NCBI GenBank assembly: GCA_035527845.1
Contig: DATKZT010000016.1
Coordinates: 62,001 to 126,000, forward strand
Reading direction: 5' to 3'
DNA from: JAUWKC01 sp035527845
GTDB taxonomy: Bacteria > Planctomycetota > Phycisphaerae > Sedimentisphaerales > Anaerobacaceae
Length of the DNA stretch: 64,000 nt
A program made the position numbers and the translations under genes. The notes beneath the pieces were generated by a model. The model searched no databases. It saw only the letters and a program-made list of their open reading frames with translations, and had not been told where the DNA came from. The first letter of the stretch is position 1, and each line of letters opens with the position of its first letter. Below, one piece after another: positions 41,424 to 50,618 of this stretch.

Positions 41424-42386
41424 ATGAAGAAAAAAGGTTTTACATTAATTGAGCTGCTGGTCGTGATCGCGATCATAGCGCTGCTGATGGGCATTTTGAT
41501 GCCGGCGCTGAACAAGGCGCGTGCACTTGCCATCCAACTGGTCTGTGGGACGAACCTGAAGGGTCTGGGCTCTGCAATGCTGGTTTACACGAGCTACGCC
41601 GACGATGACTATCCTCGCGCCGGCGGGCCTGGCAGCTGGTGGACGGCCGCCGGAAAAATACAGCGTGCTTTCGCCCCACTCTTCGAGGACGCCTTTGCGG
41701 ACCTCGTCATAGCTGCGGACACGGGCCAAGTAACGACCCCGGGCCAAGCGACAATCACGTCGAGCTTCTACCTGTTGGTGAAGCACTCCAAGGTGACGCC
41801 GAAGCAGTTCCTCTGCAGGGGCGATGCGGGGGTCACCGAGTTCAAAATCACCCGGTTCGCCCGCAGCGCACGCAATGTCCGCACTGACTTGAGCCTGGGC
41901 TGGGACTTCGGCGACGCTTCGAGGGAAGGCGGCCGCACCGGAGCGCAACTGCCTTACCCGGGAGAGATGGTCAGCTACACCTATCACATGCCTTACTCTC
42001 AGCAGGGCAGCGTGGAGACCTTCGTTATCGTGGACCAAACCAACCCTGCCATGCTCATGGCTGCGGACAGGAACCCCTACCTCGACAAGAGGAACGTGCC
42101 TGTGACGGCTCTTCCGGACCCCACCGACACGAGTGCCGTCCAGAACTTCAATTGTTTCGCACACAGCAATAGGGGGCAAAATGTGCTGTACAAGGACGGG
42201 CACGTGAAGTTCGAGAACAGCCCCTGCATCGGGTTAGCGGACGACAATATTTACACCTGGAGGGCGAGCGGGGCGGACGCGACATTGGGTACGCCCCCCT
42301 CGGACGACGGAGACGCCGCTGCCTATCCCGGAGACGACCGCGACGCCCTTTTGGTGGGCGAGCGGAACGGCAGATCGGGTATTTAA
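41424..42386 (+). CDS. Pseudopilin-like protein 2
   Basis: A 320-residue paralogue of the protein at 39369. MKKKG/FTLIELLVVIAI carries the prepilin cleavage site and hydrophobic helix; TNLKGLGSAMLVYTS follows, and the C-terminal half has SNRGQNVLYKDGHVKFE with the H-x-K-F-E block. ATG at 41424 follows AAGGAGTAAGCA. It is 139 bases after the anti-sigma gene; a hairpin (CGACCC 41367-41372 with GGGTCG 41387-41392) stands in that gap. A strong terminator follows the gene. Confidence 0.88.
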   Translation: MKKKGFTLIELLVVIAIIALLMGILMPALNKARALAIQLVCGTNLKGLGSAMLVYTSYADDDYPRAGGPGSWWTAAGKIQRAFAPLFEDAFADLVIAADTGQVTTPGQATITSSFYLLVKHSKVTPKQFLCRGDAGVTEFKITRFARSARNVRTDLSLGWDFGDASREGGRTGAQLPYPGEMVSYTYHMPYSQQGSVETFVIVDQTNPAMLMAADRNPYLDKRNVPVTALPDPTDTSAVQNFNCFAHSNRGQNVLYKDGHVKFENSPCIGLADDNIYTWRASGADATLGTPPSDDGDAAAYPGDDRDALLVGERNGRSGI

Positions 42387-42436
42387 GCAGAACGCAGCCC
42401 GCATCTGACGACGTGACTGGCGATTGATTTATTTCG

Positions 42437-42477
42437 AAGCGGCCCTTCGGAGAACCGCGAAGGGCCGCTTTCTTTCT
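42437..42477 (+). terminator. Strong Rho-independent terminator
   Basis: AAGCGGCCCTTCG (42437-42449) pairs perfectly with CGAAGGGCCGCTT (42458-42470) and is followed by TCTTTCT. It ends the second pseudopilin transcript. Confidence 0.93.
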
Positions 42478-42494
42478 ATACCCCGCCTTATTAC

Positions 42495-42668
42495 TCTGTC
42501 AAATTTGATTTGATAGTTTGGAAGGGTGGCAGCCTCAAGCGCGGTACCCGCTTTCGTGGGCACAAGCTCCTGGATGGCGTCTCGTGTATTGACCATCCCC
42601 AAAGCCTTCGGCTTTGAGGCTGCCACCCAACCATTGGAATGACGACTTACAGATTCAATATTGACAGA
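42495..42668. repeat. MITE-like element, copy 2
   Basis: A 174-base element bounded by TCTGTCAA (42495-42502) and TTGACAGA (42661-42668). It shares the AAAGCCTTCGGCTTTGAGG and GCTGCCACCCAACCAT core with copy 1 and contains an extra 73 bases, including GGGTGGCAGCCTCAA, which is the inverse of TTTGAGGCTGCCACCC, so the whole element can fold on itself. No transposase is encoded; it would need one in trans. Confidence 0.8.
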
Positions 42669-42970
42669 CTACCAGTTTTATATCATGCTTTTGAGCGGGC
42701 AAGGCGTATCGGCGGGTGCACTTCATATTTGCAGGTAGGAAGGCAGGCTATCAGGCTTCTATGATCGTGCAGGCCTTACGAGGGGGCTGGATTCCTGCTT
42801 TCGCAGGAATGACAACGGGGGAAAACGAATCGGGAAGAAACGGGGGCAATGATACGGGCAAAGAATCCACCTACAAACGCGAAGTGCACCCCGCATCGGC
42901 CGATAAATCAGATTTGTCTTTGTGTTCCAGTTGTGTTAGATTGTGGCGGGTATTTACAAGGAGTCTCTAA
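42669..42970. other. Intergenic region before aconitase
   Basis: A hairpin ATTCCTGC (42791-42798) / GCAGGAAT (42803-42810) followed by GACAACGGGG is a common bacterial repeat type and recurs in diverged form near 29405-29432. The aconitase ribosome binding site AAGGAG lies at 42957-42962. No gene seen. Confidence 0.45.
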
Positions 42971-44944
42971 TTGGGCCGAACGCTTGTTCAGAAGATATTA
43001 GCCGGACACCTCGTTGAGGGCAGGCTTGTCAGCGGCGAGCAGATTGGCATTGCCATCGACCAGACGCTTACACAGGATGCGACCGGCACCACCGCATTTC
43101 TCTTGTACGAATCGATGGGGGCCGGCAGGGTCAGGACAGACCTGTCGGTCAGCTACGTGGACCACAATCTTGCCGGTTTTGGCCCGGAGAACCACAATGA
43201 CCACCTGTATCTTCAGACAATCGCGGCCAAGTGCGGGGTGTATCACTCTCGCGCCGGCAACGGCATCTGCCACCAGGTTCATCTGGAGCGTTTTGGGCGG
43301 CCGGGGGGGACGCTTCTGGGCAGCGATTCACACACGCCGACGTGCGGCGGTATGGGGATGCTGGCTATCGGAGCGGGCGGGCTGGACGTGGCCGCCGCAA
43401 TGGCCGGAGGGCCTTTTTACCTTACCTGTCCCAAAGTCCTCGGCGTCAAACTGAGCGGGAAGCTGAGAGACTGGGTTGCCGCCAAAGACGTCATCCTCAA
43501 ACTGCTCGGCATCCTCACAACAAAAGGCAATGTGGGCTGGGCGGTCGAATACTTCGGCGAGGGGGCGGCGACTCTAAGTGTGCCGCAGCGGGCGACTATA
43601 ACAAATATGGGCGCGGAGCTGGGGGTGACGACGAGCATGTTCGGCAGTGATGAGCAAACCCGAAGGTTCCTTGCCGCCCAGAAACGAGAGGGGGACTATC
43701 AGGCGCTGTCGGCCGAGGCGGATGCAGAATACGACCGGCTGATCGAGATAAACCTGTCTGAAGTGCAGCCGATGGCGGCGTGCCCGTCCTCGCCGGATAA
43801 TGTGAAGCGTGTGGCGGAAATAGCCGGCATCGAAGTCGGGCAGATTGCCATCGGCAGCTGCACAAATTCGAGCTTCGCCGACCTGATGATGGCGGCCAGC
43901 GTGCTCAGGGGCAGACGAGCGAGCAGCATGGTCGAGCTCGCCGTGGCGCCCGGCAGCAGAGAAGTCCTGAACATGCTGGCGGCAAATGGGGCGTTAGCGG
44001 ACATGATTTCAGCCGGGGCACGGATACTCGAGTCAGGCTGCGGCCCGTGCATCGGGCTGGGATTTTCGCCGGCCGACGGCGTCGTGAGCCTCAGAACATT
44101 CAACCGAAATTTTGCGGGTCGAAGCGGAACAAAGGGCGACAAGGTCTATCTGGTCAGTCCGGAGACGGCAGTGGCTTCGGCGCTGACGGGGTGCATAACC
44201 GACCCGCGGGATTTGCCGGAATTGCTCGGCATCGAATACCCGAGGATTGAATTGCCAAGAGAGTTCGTCATCGATGACAGCATGATAGAAAAGCCGTTGA
44301 GTGAGCAGGAAGCAAAAGACGCGGAGGTCCTGCGTGGTCCGACGATAGTCGTGCCCGAGACGCCGCCGGCGCTGCCGAGGGATTTGCGGGGCCGGGTGGT
44401 GATTAAATGCGGGGACAAGATAACGACCGACCACATCATGCCCGCCGGGGCGTTTCTGAAACTGCGCTCGAATGCGCCGGAGTATGCAAAGGTGGTCTTC
44501 AATTGCTTCAGCGAGCGCGGGGAGCCGACCTTTGCCGAGCGTGCCCTTGCGCTGAAGCAGCAAGGTCTTGCCGGGATAATTGTGGCGGGCGAGAGCTACG
44601 GCCAAGGCTCATCTCGGGAGCACGCGGCGCTGTGCCCGATGTATCTGGGGATACGAGCCGTTGTCGCCAGGAGCATCGAGCGAATTCACAAGGCGAACCT
44701 GATTAACTTTTGCATCGTGCCGATAGAATTTGCCGACGCGGCCGACTATGACAGAATCGCCCTCAACGATGAGCTGCAAATCGAGGACCTGCTCGGCGCG
44801 ATCAAGTGCGGCGATGAAGTTGAAGTCGCCGAGAGAACGGGCAGGTACGAGTTTGTCGGCAGGCTGGCTCTTGCCGAGAGAGACAGAGAGATTCTGCTCT
44901 CGGCCGGATTGCTGAACTATACGCGGAAGAAGGCAAATGAATGA
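42971..44944 (+). CDS. acnA: Aconitate hydratase
   Basis: A 657-residue member of the aconitase/isopropylmalate dehydratase superfamily with both large and small domains in one chain. GSDSHTPTCGGMGMLAIGAGGLD near 118-140 (shown by elements SDSHTPTCGG and GAGGLDVA), the cluster ligand in IGSCTNS near 303, ESGCGPCIG with two further cluster cysteines near 357-360, and the swivelling-domain signatures DHIMPAG and GESYGQGSSREHAAL near 545-560 are all present. It interconverts citrate and isocitrate, though the short bacterial form can also act on homologous substrates. TTG start with AAGGAG eight bases upstream. The next gene overlaps by eight bases. Confidence 0.93.
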   Translation: MGRTLVQKILAGHLVEGRLVSGEQIGIAIDQTLTQDATGTTAFLLYESMGAGRVRTDLSVSYVDHNLAGFGPENHNDHLYLQTIAAKCGVYHSRAGNGICHQVHLERFGRPGGTLLGSDSHTPTCGGMGMLAIGAGGLDVAAAMAGGPFYLTCPKVLGVKLSGKLRDWVAAKDVILKLLGILTTKGNVGWAVEYFGEGAATLSVPQRATITNMGAELGVTTSMFGSDEQTRRFLAAQKREGDYQALSAEADAEYDRLIEINLSEVQPMAACPSSPDNVKRVAEIAGIEVGQIAIGSCTNSSFADLMMAASVLRGRRASSMVELAVAPGSREVLNMLAANGALADMISAGARILESGCGPCIGLGFSPADGVVSLRTFNRNFAGRSGTKGDKVYLVSPETAVASALTGCITDPRDLPELLGIEYPRIELPREFVIDDSMIEKPLSEQEAKDAEVLRGPTIVVPETPPALPRDLRGRVVIKCGDKITTDHIMPAGAFLKLRSNAPEYAKVVFNCFSERGEPTFAERALALKQQGLAGIIVAGESYGQGSSREHAALCPMYLGIRAVVARSIERIHKANLINFCIVPIEFADAADYDRIALNDELQIEDLLGAIKCGDEVEVAERTGRYEFVGRLALAERDREILLSAGLLNYTRKKANE

Positions 44945-45461
44945 AAGGATAATCGCACTTTTTGGGACGGGAAGAGCGAGAAGCGGCGATGCGGCGTGGG
45001 CGCTCGCTTACGAGACGGGCAGGCTGCTGGGGGAGGCAGGCTTTGTCATCGCCAACGGCGGCTACGGCGGCACAATGCTGGCCGCAGCCAAAGGGGCAAG
45101 CGAAGCGGGAGGCGAAACCATCGGGGTTACGTGCTCGGCGTTCGGTCGCGGCGGGGCCAACGAATACATAAAGCGTGAGATTGTCACTGACTCGCTGCAG
45201 GAGCGGCTTGATACGCTGATAAGACTGGGGGGGGCATACGTGGTTATGCCCGGCGGAACAGGGACGCTGCTGGAGCTGGCAAAAGTCTGGGAATTGAAGA
45301 ACAAAGGCTTTCTGGGCGAGCAAAAACCGATTATACTTGCCGGGGGCTTCTGGAGGCCTCTGATAGATTTGATTGCGACGGACGACGCGGCAAGCAGCCG
45401 ATATATTCAGCAGGCAGACAGTCCGCAGAAGATTCGCGATATGCTGACCGACGTGTTCTGA
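44937..45461 (+). CDS. LOG/TIGR00725-family nucleotide-binding protein
   Basis: A 174-residue Rossmann-like protein with IANGGYGGTMLAAAKGA near 38-54 and the family signature VVMPGGTGTLLEL near 100-112 (PGGxGTxxE). The family includes cytokinin riboside 5'-phosphate phosphoribohydrolases and TIGR00725 proteins often mislabelled lysine decarboxylases; the substrate here is unknown. ATG at 44937 overlaps the aconitase stop by eight bases, so it is co-translated with that gene. Confidence 0.85.
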   Translation: MNERIIALFGTGRARSGDAAWALAYETGRLLGEAGFVIANGGYGGTMLAAAKGASEAGGETIGVTCSAFGRGGANEYIKREIVTDSLQERLDTLIRLGGAYVVMPGGTGTLLELAKVWELKNKGFLGEQKPIILAGGFWRPLIDLIATDDAASSRYIQQADSPQKIRDMLTDVF

Positions 45462-45500
45462 CTTTCGCGGGCTCTATTGTATGTGCCAGGGACAAGCGTT

Positions 45501-46370
45501 GTGAAAGGTCAAATATTGATTCTGCTGTTTCTGTTGTTCGCCGGCCAGGCGGCAATGGGATACGGGGCGCAGGCCGGGCAGAAGTATCTGCTGGTGGATG
45601 GCCTGGTTCTCAAGGCGCTGGACGGCAAGCTGGTCTTGCGGGACAGCAACGAGGGCCCCAGCCACACGGTCAGCGGATGGTCATTTGAGCTTGCCGCGGA
45701 TGCAAGCGACGGTATAGGCGTGGTCAGGGCCGGCGAAAGACTGCAAGTGCTGCCGTCGGCGGCCCTCGAGAAGATGACCGCCGACGCGAAGGAGGACTCC
45801 CGCGCCGACTATCGCCTCCGGGCGAGAATCACAAAATACAAGGGTGAGAATTTCATATTTCCAGTCGAGTACACTCCCATTGCGCCGGTGACTGAGCCTC
45901 AGCCGGGCGGCGCGGCCGACGCGAACTCCAAAGAAAGAGGCGAGGCGGGACCTGCGATCAACGAGCCTAACGATGTCGTTGCTATACCGCAGGAGGTGAT
46001 GAACAGGCTCCGGTCGCTGAAAAACACACTACCGGCAGCCCGCACGGAAGCTTCGGCGGATGCATGTGGCCTGAGGCCTGATTATCTCATCGGTGAAAGG
46101 ACCGGCTTGTTCGCTGATTCGCAGGAGAAGTCCACACAGCGCGGACGGAAGGCTGGCTTTGTTCTCGACGCCCTTGGCCGGAACTGGCCGGAAACCAGGT
46201 TCGTGCTGCTGCCGTGCGAGGCGCTGGAGCGGGCTGAGGCCGAGCAATCGGCCACACTGGAGCGGCCGCGCTTCAAAATAGCTGGAATTGTCACGAAGTA
46301 CCACGGCAGAGACTACCTGCTTCTTCACAAGGCAAGTCGCGTTTACAGCTATGCGAACTTCCCAAAATAG
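45501..46370 (+). CDS. Exported protein of unknown function
   Basis: An approximately 289-residue protein. I choose GTG at 45501, which yields a clean signal peptide (KGQILILLFLLFAGQAAMG) and has AGGGA nine bases before it; TTG at 45477 is an alternative. The mature part seems to contain two copies of a small beta domain: KYLLVDGLVL...LRDSNEGP...RLRARITKYKGENFIF and, near the end, RFKIAGIVTKYHGRDYLLLHKA. The repeated phrase I-T/V-T-K-Y-K/H-G-x-x-Y/F suggests an internal duplication. Such proteins occur in planctomycetes; no function is known to me. It is nine bases upstream of hisD. Confidence 0.65.
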   Translation: MKGQILILLFLLFAGQAAMGYGAQAGQKYLLVDGLVLKALDGKLVLRDSNEGPSHTVSGWSFELAADASDGIGVVRAGERLQVLPSAALEKMTADAKEDSRADYRLRARITKYKGENFIFPVEYTPIAPVTEPQPGGAADANSKERGEAGPAINEPNDVVAIPQEVMNRLRSLKNTLPAARTEASADACGLRPDYLIGERTGLFADSQEKSTQRGRKAGFVLDALGRNWPETRFVLLPCEALERAEAEQSATLERPRFKIAGIVTKYHGRDYLLLHKASRVYSYANFPK

Positions 46371-46379
46371 GAGGCCGCG

Positions 46380-47687
46380 TTGACCAACGAGCTTGACAGG
46401 ATTTTGATTTCTTCTTCCGACCCGGCATGGCGCCAAAGAATGGCACAGATACACGCAGCGGTCAGGCAGGCAACTTATTTCGAGGAGGGCGGCGAACAAG
46501 ACCGTCAGCTCAATGAGATTCTGCGTCGTGTAAGAGAAGACAAAGATGAGGCGCTGGCCGAATTCACGCAGGCGTTTGACAACGTGAGCCTGGCGCCGGA
46601 GCAATTCCGCGTCTCGCAGGACGACCTGGCCCAATGTCACCGTCTTATCGACGCCGGTCTTTCGAAGTCGATCAGGCAGGCGATAGAGAATGTGCGGAAA
46701 TATCAGCAAGAGATATTCATCGCAAAAAGAGAGGCCCATCCCGGAATAAAATACACAGTGTTGAAAAGGGCAGGCCTGTGTGTGCCGGGGGCGTCGGCGC
46801 CGCTGCCTTCGACGGTAATCATGACGGCGGTGCCAGCACAGGCGGCGGGAGTACGGGAGCTGGTGGTGGTTTCCCCGCCGAGGTACAACGGAAGTATCCA
46901 TCCTGTCATATTGGCGGTCTGCCACGAGCTGGGGATTGATGAGGTTTATAGAATCGGCGGCGCGCATGCGGTAGCAGCCCTTGCGTACGGGACGGAAACC
47001 ATCCGGCGTGTGGACAAAATCGTCGGCCCCGGCAATCAGTGGGTGCAAATGGCCAAGCGCAAGGTCTTCGGGCAGGTGGACATCGACTCGATAGCGGGCC
47101 CCAGCGAGGTTCTGATCATAGCAAACGCCAAGGCAAATCCGGCGTGGGCGGCTTCGGACATGCTCAGCCAGGCCGAACATGCGCCGGGCAGCGCGGTGCT
47201 CTTTACCGATTCGCAGGGCTTCGCCGAAAACGTGCTCGAAGAATTGAAAAAGCAGACGAAGCAGCTCAACAGGGCGAAGGAAACGATGAAGTGCCTGACA
47301 CAATTCAGCGGGATTGTTGTTTTCAGCGACATGGCAAGCGCGGTGGAACAGGCAAATGAATTCGCCGCCGAGCACCTGCAAATCCAGTGCGGCGAAAAAA
47401 GCAGGGAAATTGCCGACAAAATAGAAAATGCCGGTGCGATATTCATCGGCGATTATACGCCGGTGGCGGTCGGCGACTACTGGGCCGGGCCCAGCCATAC
47501 ACTGCCTACGGGGCAGACGGCGAGATTCTTCAGCCCTTTGAGCGCGAACGATTTCGTCAAGTCAACGAGCATCATCGAATACGACAGAGAACAACTGGCG
47601 CGAAGCGCCGCGGACATCATTCGCCTGGCCGAGACGGAAGGGCTGGACGCGCACGCCCGGAGTGTGAGAATCCGGCAAGAGAGCTAA
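46380..47687 (+). CDS. hisD: Histidinol dehydrogenase
   Basis: A 435-residue enzyme of normal HisD length. It performs the last two steps of histidine synthesis, oxidising L-histidinol to L-histidine with NAD and Zn. Signatures: CVPGASAPLPSTVIMTAVPA, GGAHAVAALAYGTETI, DKIVGPGNQWVQMAKR, DSIAGPSEVLIIA, SQAEHAPGSAVLFT and GPSHTLPTGQTARF with the conserved His. TTG start at 46380 with GGAGG five bases upstream. No other his genes are nearby. Confidence 0.96.
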   Translation: MTNELDRILISSSDPAWRQRMAQIHAAVRQATYFEEGGEQDRQLNEILRRVREDKDEALAEFTQAFDNVSLAPEQFRVSQDDLAQCHRLIDAGLSKSIRQAIENVRKYQQEIFIAKREAHPGIKYTVLKRAGLCVPGASAPLPSTVIMTAVPAQAAGVRELVVVSPPRYNGSIHPVILAVCHELGIDEVYRIGGAHAVAALAYGTETIRRVDKIVGPGNQWVQMAKRKVFGQVDIDSIAGPSEVLIIANAKANPAWAASDMLSQAEHAPGSAVLFTDSQGFAENVLEELKKQTKQLNRAKETMKCLTQFSGIVVFSDMASAVEQANEFAAEHLQIQCGEKSREIADKIENAGAIFIGDYTPVAVGDYWAGPSHTLPTGQTARFFSPLSANDFVKSTSIIEYDREQLARSAADIIRLAETEGLDAHARSVRIRQES

Positions 47688-48098
47688 TTCATGGCCGGCC
47701 GGCTAACCCAGGTTACGCAGTTGCAAGGCTGACTGTTTCTATCCGACCTGAACCGCTCCCATTCAAAAAAATTTTCCGTCTGTAATCGCCTGTTAATAAA
47801 CAACTTACCCCCCCCCCCGCTGTCGAGAAAAAGACAAAAAATGTAAAAAATGAGAAAAAAGTGCTTGCAATCGCTGCCATCTCTGCCACAATCATGCTAG
47901 GAACCTACGGGAACATATTGATAATTGAAATGCGGCGCGCAAGATGCGGTTATTGCCCGATGTCAATTTGACGCACGTCAGGTATGCACGGCCCAGAAGG
48001 CTCGCAGAGAGCATGGCTGCTCGGGGATACACAATTTTCTTATCAAGAAAACAACCCGCAAGAAGACCGGAAAGGAGGTGATTGATTATCGGCAGGAG
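47688..48098. other. Intergenic region with promoter-like sequence and C homopolymer
   Basis: About 410 bases. An uninterrupted run of 11 C lies at 47808-47818. A-tracts then precede TTGCAA at 47865-47870 and, 16 bases on, CACAAT at 47887-47892, a likely promoter that matches the layout of the one at 35601. About 190 bases of leader follow. At 48071-48082 AAAGGAGGTGAT is a near-perfect anti-SD match. Confidence 0.5.
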
Positions 48099-48182
48099 AT
48101 GAGAGTTCAGCGTATTTTCAAATTTGTCATTTGCTTTGTTGCCGTATCGTTACTACTGAATAAGGAGGTTTTATCATGTTGA
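48099..48182 (+). CDS. Possible 27-residue hydrophobic leader peptide
   Basis: ATG at 48099 preceded by GGCAGGAG opens a 27-codon frame, MRVQRIFKFVICFV then AVSLLLNKEVLSC, whose TGA overlaps the ATG of the next gene. It is basic at the N-terminus and hydrophobic in the middle. Its ending spans the ribosome binding site of the downstream gene, so it may act by translational coupling, or be an accidental frame. Confidence 0.35.
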   Translation: MRVQRIFKFVICFVAVSLLLNKEVLSC

Positions 48183-48973
48183 CAAAGACGCACGTTTACG
48201 GAATGACCTTTATTCTCGCCATGTACTGCTTGCTCTGCACCTCGCCCGCATGGCCCGCTTGGTCTGCGGGGGAGGACATTGACCCCGCAAGCCCGCCTGC
48301 AGGATTCAGTTGGGCGAGTCTGGGAACGTACACTTACTACTATGTGGATGATTCTAACGACTACGTAAGACAATGGACGCCGCGTGGTTTTGAGGCGACC
48401 GTCGCCGCCTCTCTGAAAGACGATCATGTCAAAACACACGCTGGCAACAAGAAGGCGCACACACATAAGCAGTACGACTTTGGCGATTCTGGACAACCGT
48501 CAAAAGCAAAGGCTAACACTTATTGGAATAAGCGTTTCTGGAGGTACACCAAGTGTACAAAGCACACTGATGCTACCAACAAAACCAACTGCCATGCGTG
48601 GGGATTTGCCCAGGTCTTGGGCGGAACCTACAACTACTGGATCAACGGCACTCCTGCTAAGGAGGTATATGACGACGATGCGACTGCTGTCAGCCCTGCA
48701 AGTAATGTTGCCAACAACGATCTCCTTAGGTATGGTACCTCACCCGTGTCGCATACGACATTGGTAACAAATGTTTCGAGTGGGAAACCCTCCGCTCTGA
48801 AGTGGAAGTTCAAGGACAGCGGTCTTTACAGCTACTCGCCAATCTCGGGGCATGAGTGGGACACACCTTATTGCAGTGGCACAGCGGATACGACGAAAAA
48901 AATCGGCGACCAGGACTGGACGTGGACAGAGGACGGAGGAGGCAACGACGGTTCACCCTATCGCGTAAATTAA
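48176..48973 (+). CDS. Secreted protein, possible Cys/His hydrolase fold
   Basis: A 265-residue protein with a signal peptide (FILAMYCLLCTSPAWPA) and TAAGGAGG before its ATG. The mature part contains NCHAWGF with C139-H140, an NDLLRYG segment at 181-187 and SHTTLV with H193, then LKWKFKDSGLYSYSP. A Cys near the start of a helix followed by a His about 54 residues later in a strand is the arrangement of NlpC/P60 or CHAP-type papain-like amidases, but no full match is clear. I regard peptidoglycan hydrolase as one option only. Lower GC than neighbours; may form a unit with the 49198 gene. Confidence 0.55.
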   Translation: MLTKTHVYGMTFILAMYCLLCTSPAWPAWSAGEDIDPASPPAGFSWASLGTYTYYYVDDSNDYVRQWTPRGFEATVAASLKDDHVKTHAGNKKAHTHKQYDFGDSGQPSKAKANTYWNKRFWRYTKCTKHTDATNKTNCHAWGFAQVLGGTYNYWINGTPAKEVYDDDATAVSPASNVANNDLLRYGTSPVSHTTLVTNVSSGKPSALKWKFKDSGLYSYSPISGHEWDTPYCSGTADTTKKIGDQDWTWTEDGGGNDGSPYRVN

Positions 48974-49197
48974 GACGACCCGGATCATTACTATCCAGCT
49001 TATACCAGAACCGGATTCTGGCAGGGGGCCCTCCGGGCCCCTCGCCAGGCCGGTGGAAGTTGGTTGGGCAACTTGATGCTTACAGGAAAGCACCTTCTTC
49101 TCGTTGCCGAGTAGAGACTCAACGTGATATGATTTCAGCTGACGCGTTGCTATGGCAAACATTCCGGGTACTTATTAAGCACTAACAGGAGATACAA

Positions 49198-50376
49198 ATG
49201 ACTAACCAAGAATTGCGGAGAAGAACCTTTTTCGTGCTCATTGCTATCGGATTTGTCGCGTCGCTTCTCATAGCCGTCTTTCTCTTTGGGTCAAGGTCTG
49301 ACTTCCAGAAACACCGTCAGAGTCTGCCTACCCACGCTGCCAATACTCAAGAGGTTCATAGCTCCGAGGAAAGCGAAACCAAGCTTGTCACCAACTCGAA
49401 AGTCTCCTCTGCCGATCCTACTTCCGCGGGCCCAGGAACAGGACAGCTTCAGGATCAAGATGTTGAGATGGCCGCACGACGGTCAGAAGCACTTATGGAA
49501 GTACCGCCGCATCCTTGGCGAAAAACACTCCTCGCTAACATACGGACGGAAAACTTAGAGCAGACAATCAGAAATTTTGCAAATTTCGATGATTCCTCAC
49601 TCGCTGAAACCAGTATTTCGGATTGGGATTCGGCCGAGACGTGCGCCGAATTCCAGAGCCGGGTAGTTGTCCGTTTGATGCGCGTAAGGAGGGTATTGGC
49701 GTATGGACGACAACATCCGGAGGAGGTGATCCCGCTTTTGCGAAAGGCATTCCGGGAATCATTGGTTGGCTGGGCTGCCGCCTTCGAGAAAAGGCAGCAG
49801 GACTACGCTAATGGCATTAACACATACGGAGAACCCGACGTCTATGCCCGGGATCAAAAGTCCTGCCTGGCCGCAACCTATATTTTGGCCGAACTGGGCG
49901 ATCATCAGGCTCTGCCGTTGCTTGCCCACCAGTACCGTATACATCATCCGTGGCCACCTCCTGTCTTTCGGGCGCCAGTCCCACCCGCCATGACACTGTA
50001 CGCTATGCATCGCTTGGCAAGTTCACATCCACGGGACTCCTTGTCACCTGAAGCTGCGCAAGCGCTTGAAGAATACCTGACAATGGCGAAATGTCTGTCC
50101 ACCTCCGAGGAAATCACCGCTACTGTCTGGGACGCGAGTTACAGCGAATCCGATCCACGCCTGTCAATCAGTGGCAAACAACAAGAGGTACTCCAGGGAC
50201 AAGGGACCATGACCTTGGCTCGCTATCCTAACCAGTTTACAGATGGCTCAGATATGCAGGATAGTAACGGAATAAAATCTCAAAGACTCGATCTGCTCTT
50301 TGCCAAGTTGGACGCTTTCATCTCATTGACATATCCCAATCCTAATCTGCGTCAGGCACCAAGTCAAGGACCGTGA
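49198..50376 (+). CDS. Single-pass membrane protein with helical extracytoplasmic domain
   Basis: A 392-residue protein. Residues about 9-30 (TFFVLIAIGFVASLLIAVFLF) form an N-terminal membrane anchor, followed by a polar linker of about 70 residues and a helical domain from about 100 to 340 that includes HPEEVIPLLRKAFRES and AATYILAELGDHQALPLL, a phrase like a HEAT repeat. No catalytic motif. It follows the secreted protein by 224 bases; a GC hairpin without T-tract (GGGGCCC 49025-49031 / GGGCCCC 49035-49041) stands between them. Function unknown. Confidence 0.6.
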   Translation: MTNQELRRRTFFVLIAIGFVASLLIAVFLFGSRSDFQKHRQSLPTHAANTQEVHSSEESETKLVTNSKVSSADPTSAGPGTGQLQDQDVEMAARRSEALMEVPPHPWRKTLLANIRTENLEQTIRNFANFDDSSLAETSISDWDSAETCAEFQSRVVVRLMRVRRVLAYGRQHPEEVIPLLRKAFRESLVGWAAAFEKRQQDYANGINTYGEPDVYARDQKSCLAATYILAELGDHQALPLLAHQYRIHHPWPPPVFRAPVPPAMTLYAMHRLASSHPRDSLSPEAAQALEEYLTMAKCLSTSEEITATVWDASYSESDPRLSISGKQQEVLQGQGTMTLARYPNQFTDGSDMQDSNGIKSQRLDLLFAKLDAFISLTYPNPNLRQAPSQGP

Positions 50377-50618
50377 CGGCCTCGCAACACGATTGCTCGC
50401 ACTTAGCAGACTATTGGAGTATCTCGGCCCGAAACTCTAGAGAATCCGAACTGTGTTCTTGCCTGCGGGGCAGAATACTACTGGACTGCTTTGATAACGG
50501 GCGTTCTACGGGATATACGAGCATCCGTGATGCCGTGGGACTAATTGCGCCGGGGCGTTCTGGTCATTGGCTTTGGACTGTCCGACGTATGCAAGAGGTG
50601 AGGCATTCACCACTTTGG

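Noticed and set aside
46029..47498. Minus-strand frame of 489 codons opposite hisD
   Set aside because: hisD is certain on the other strand, and the frame shows no family features.
47925..48182. 85-codon frame before the secreted protein gene
   Set aside because: Only its last 27 codons have a good ribosome binding site and plausible composition; the rest looks like leader sequence.
49025..49041. GGGGCCC/GGGCCCC hairpin as terminator of the 48176 gene
   Set aside because: No T-tract follows, so intrinsic termination is not supported; kept only as a note in the neighbouring gene.
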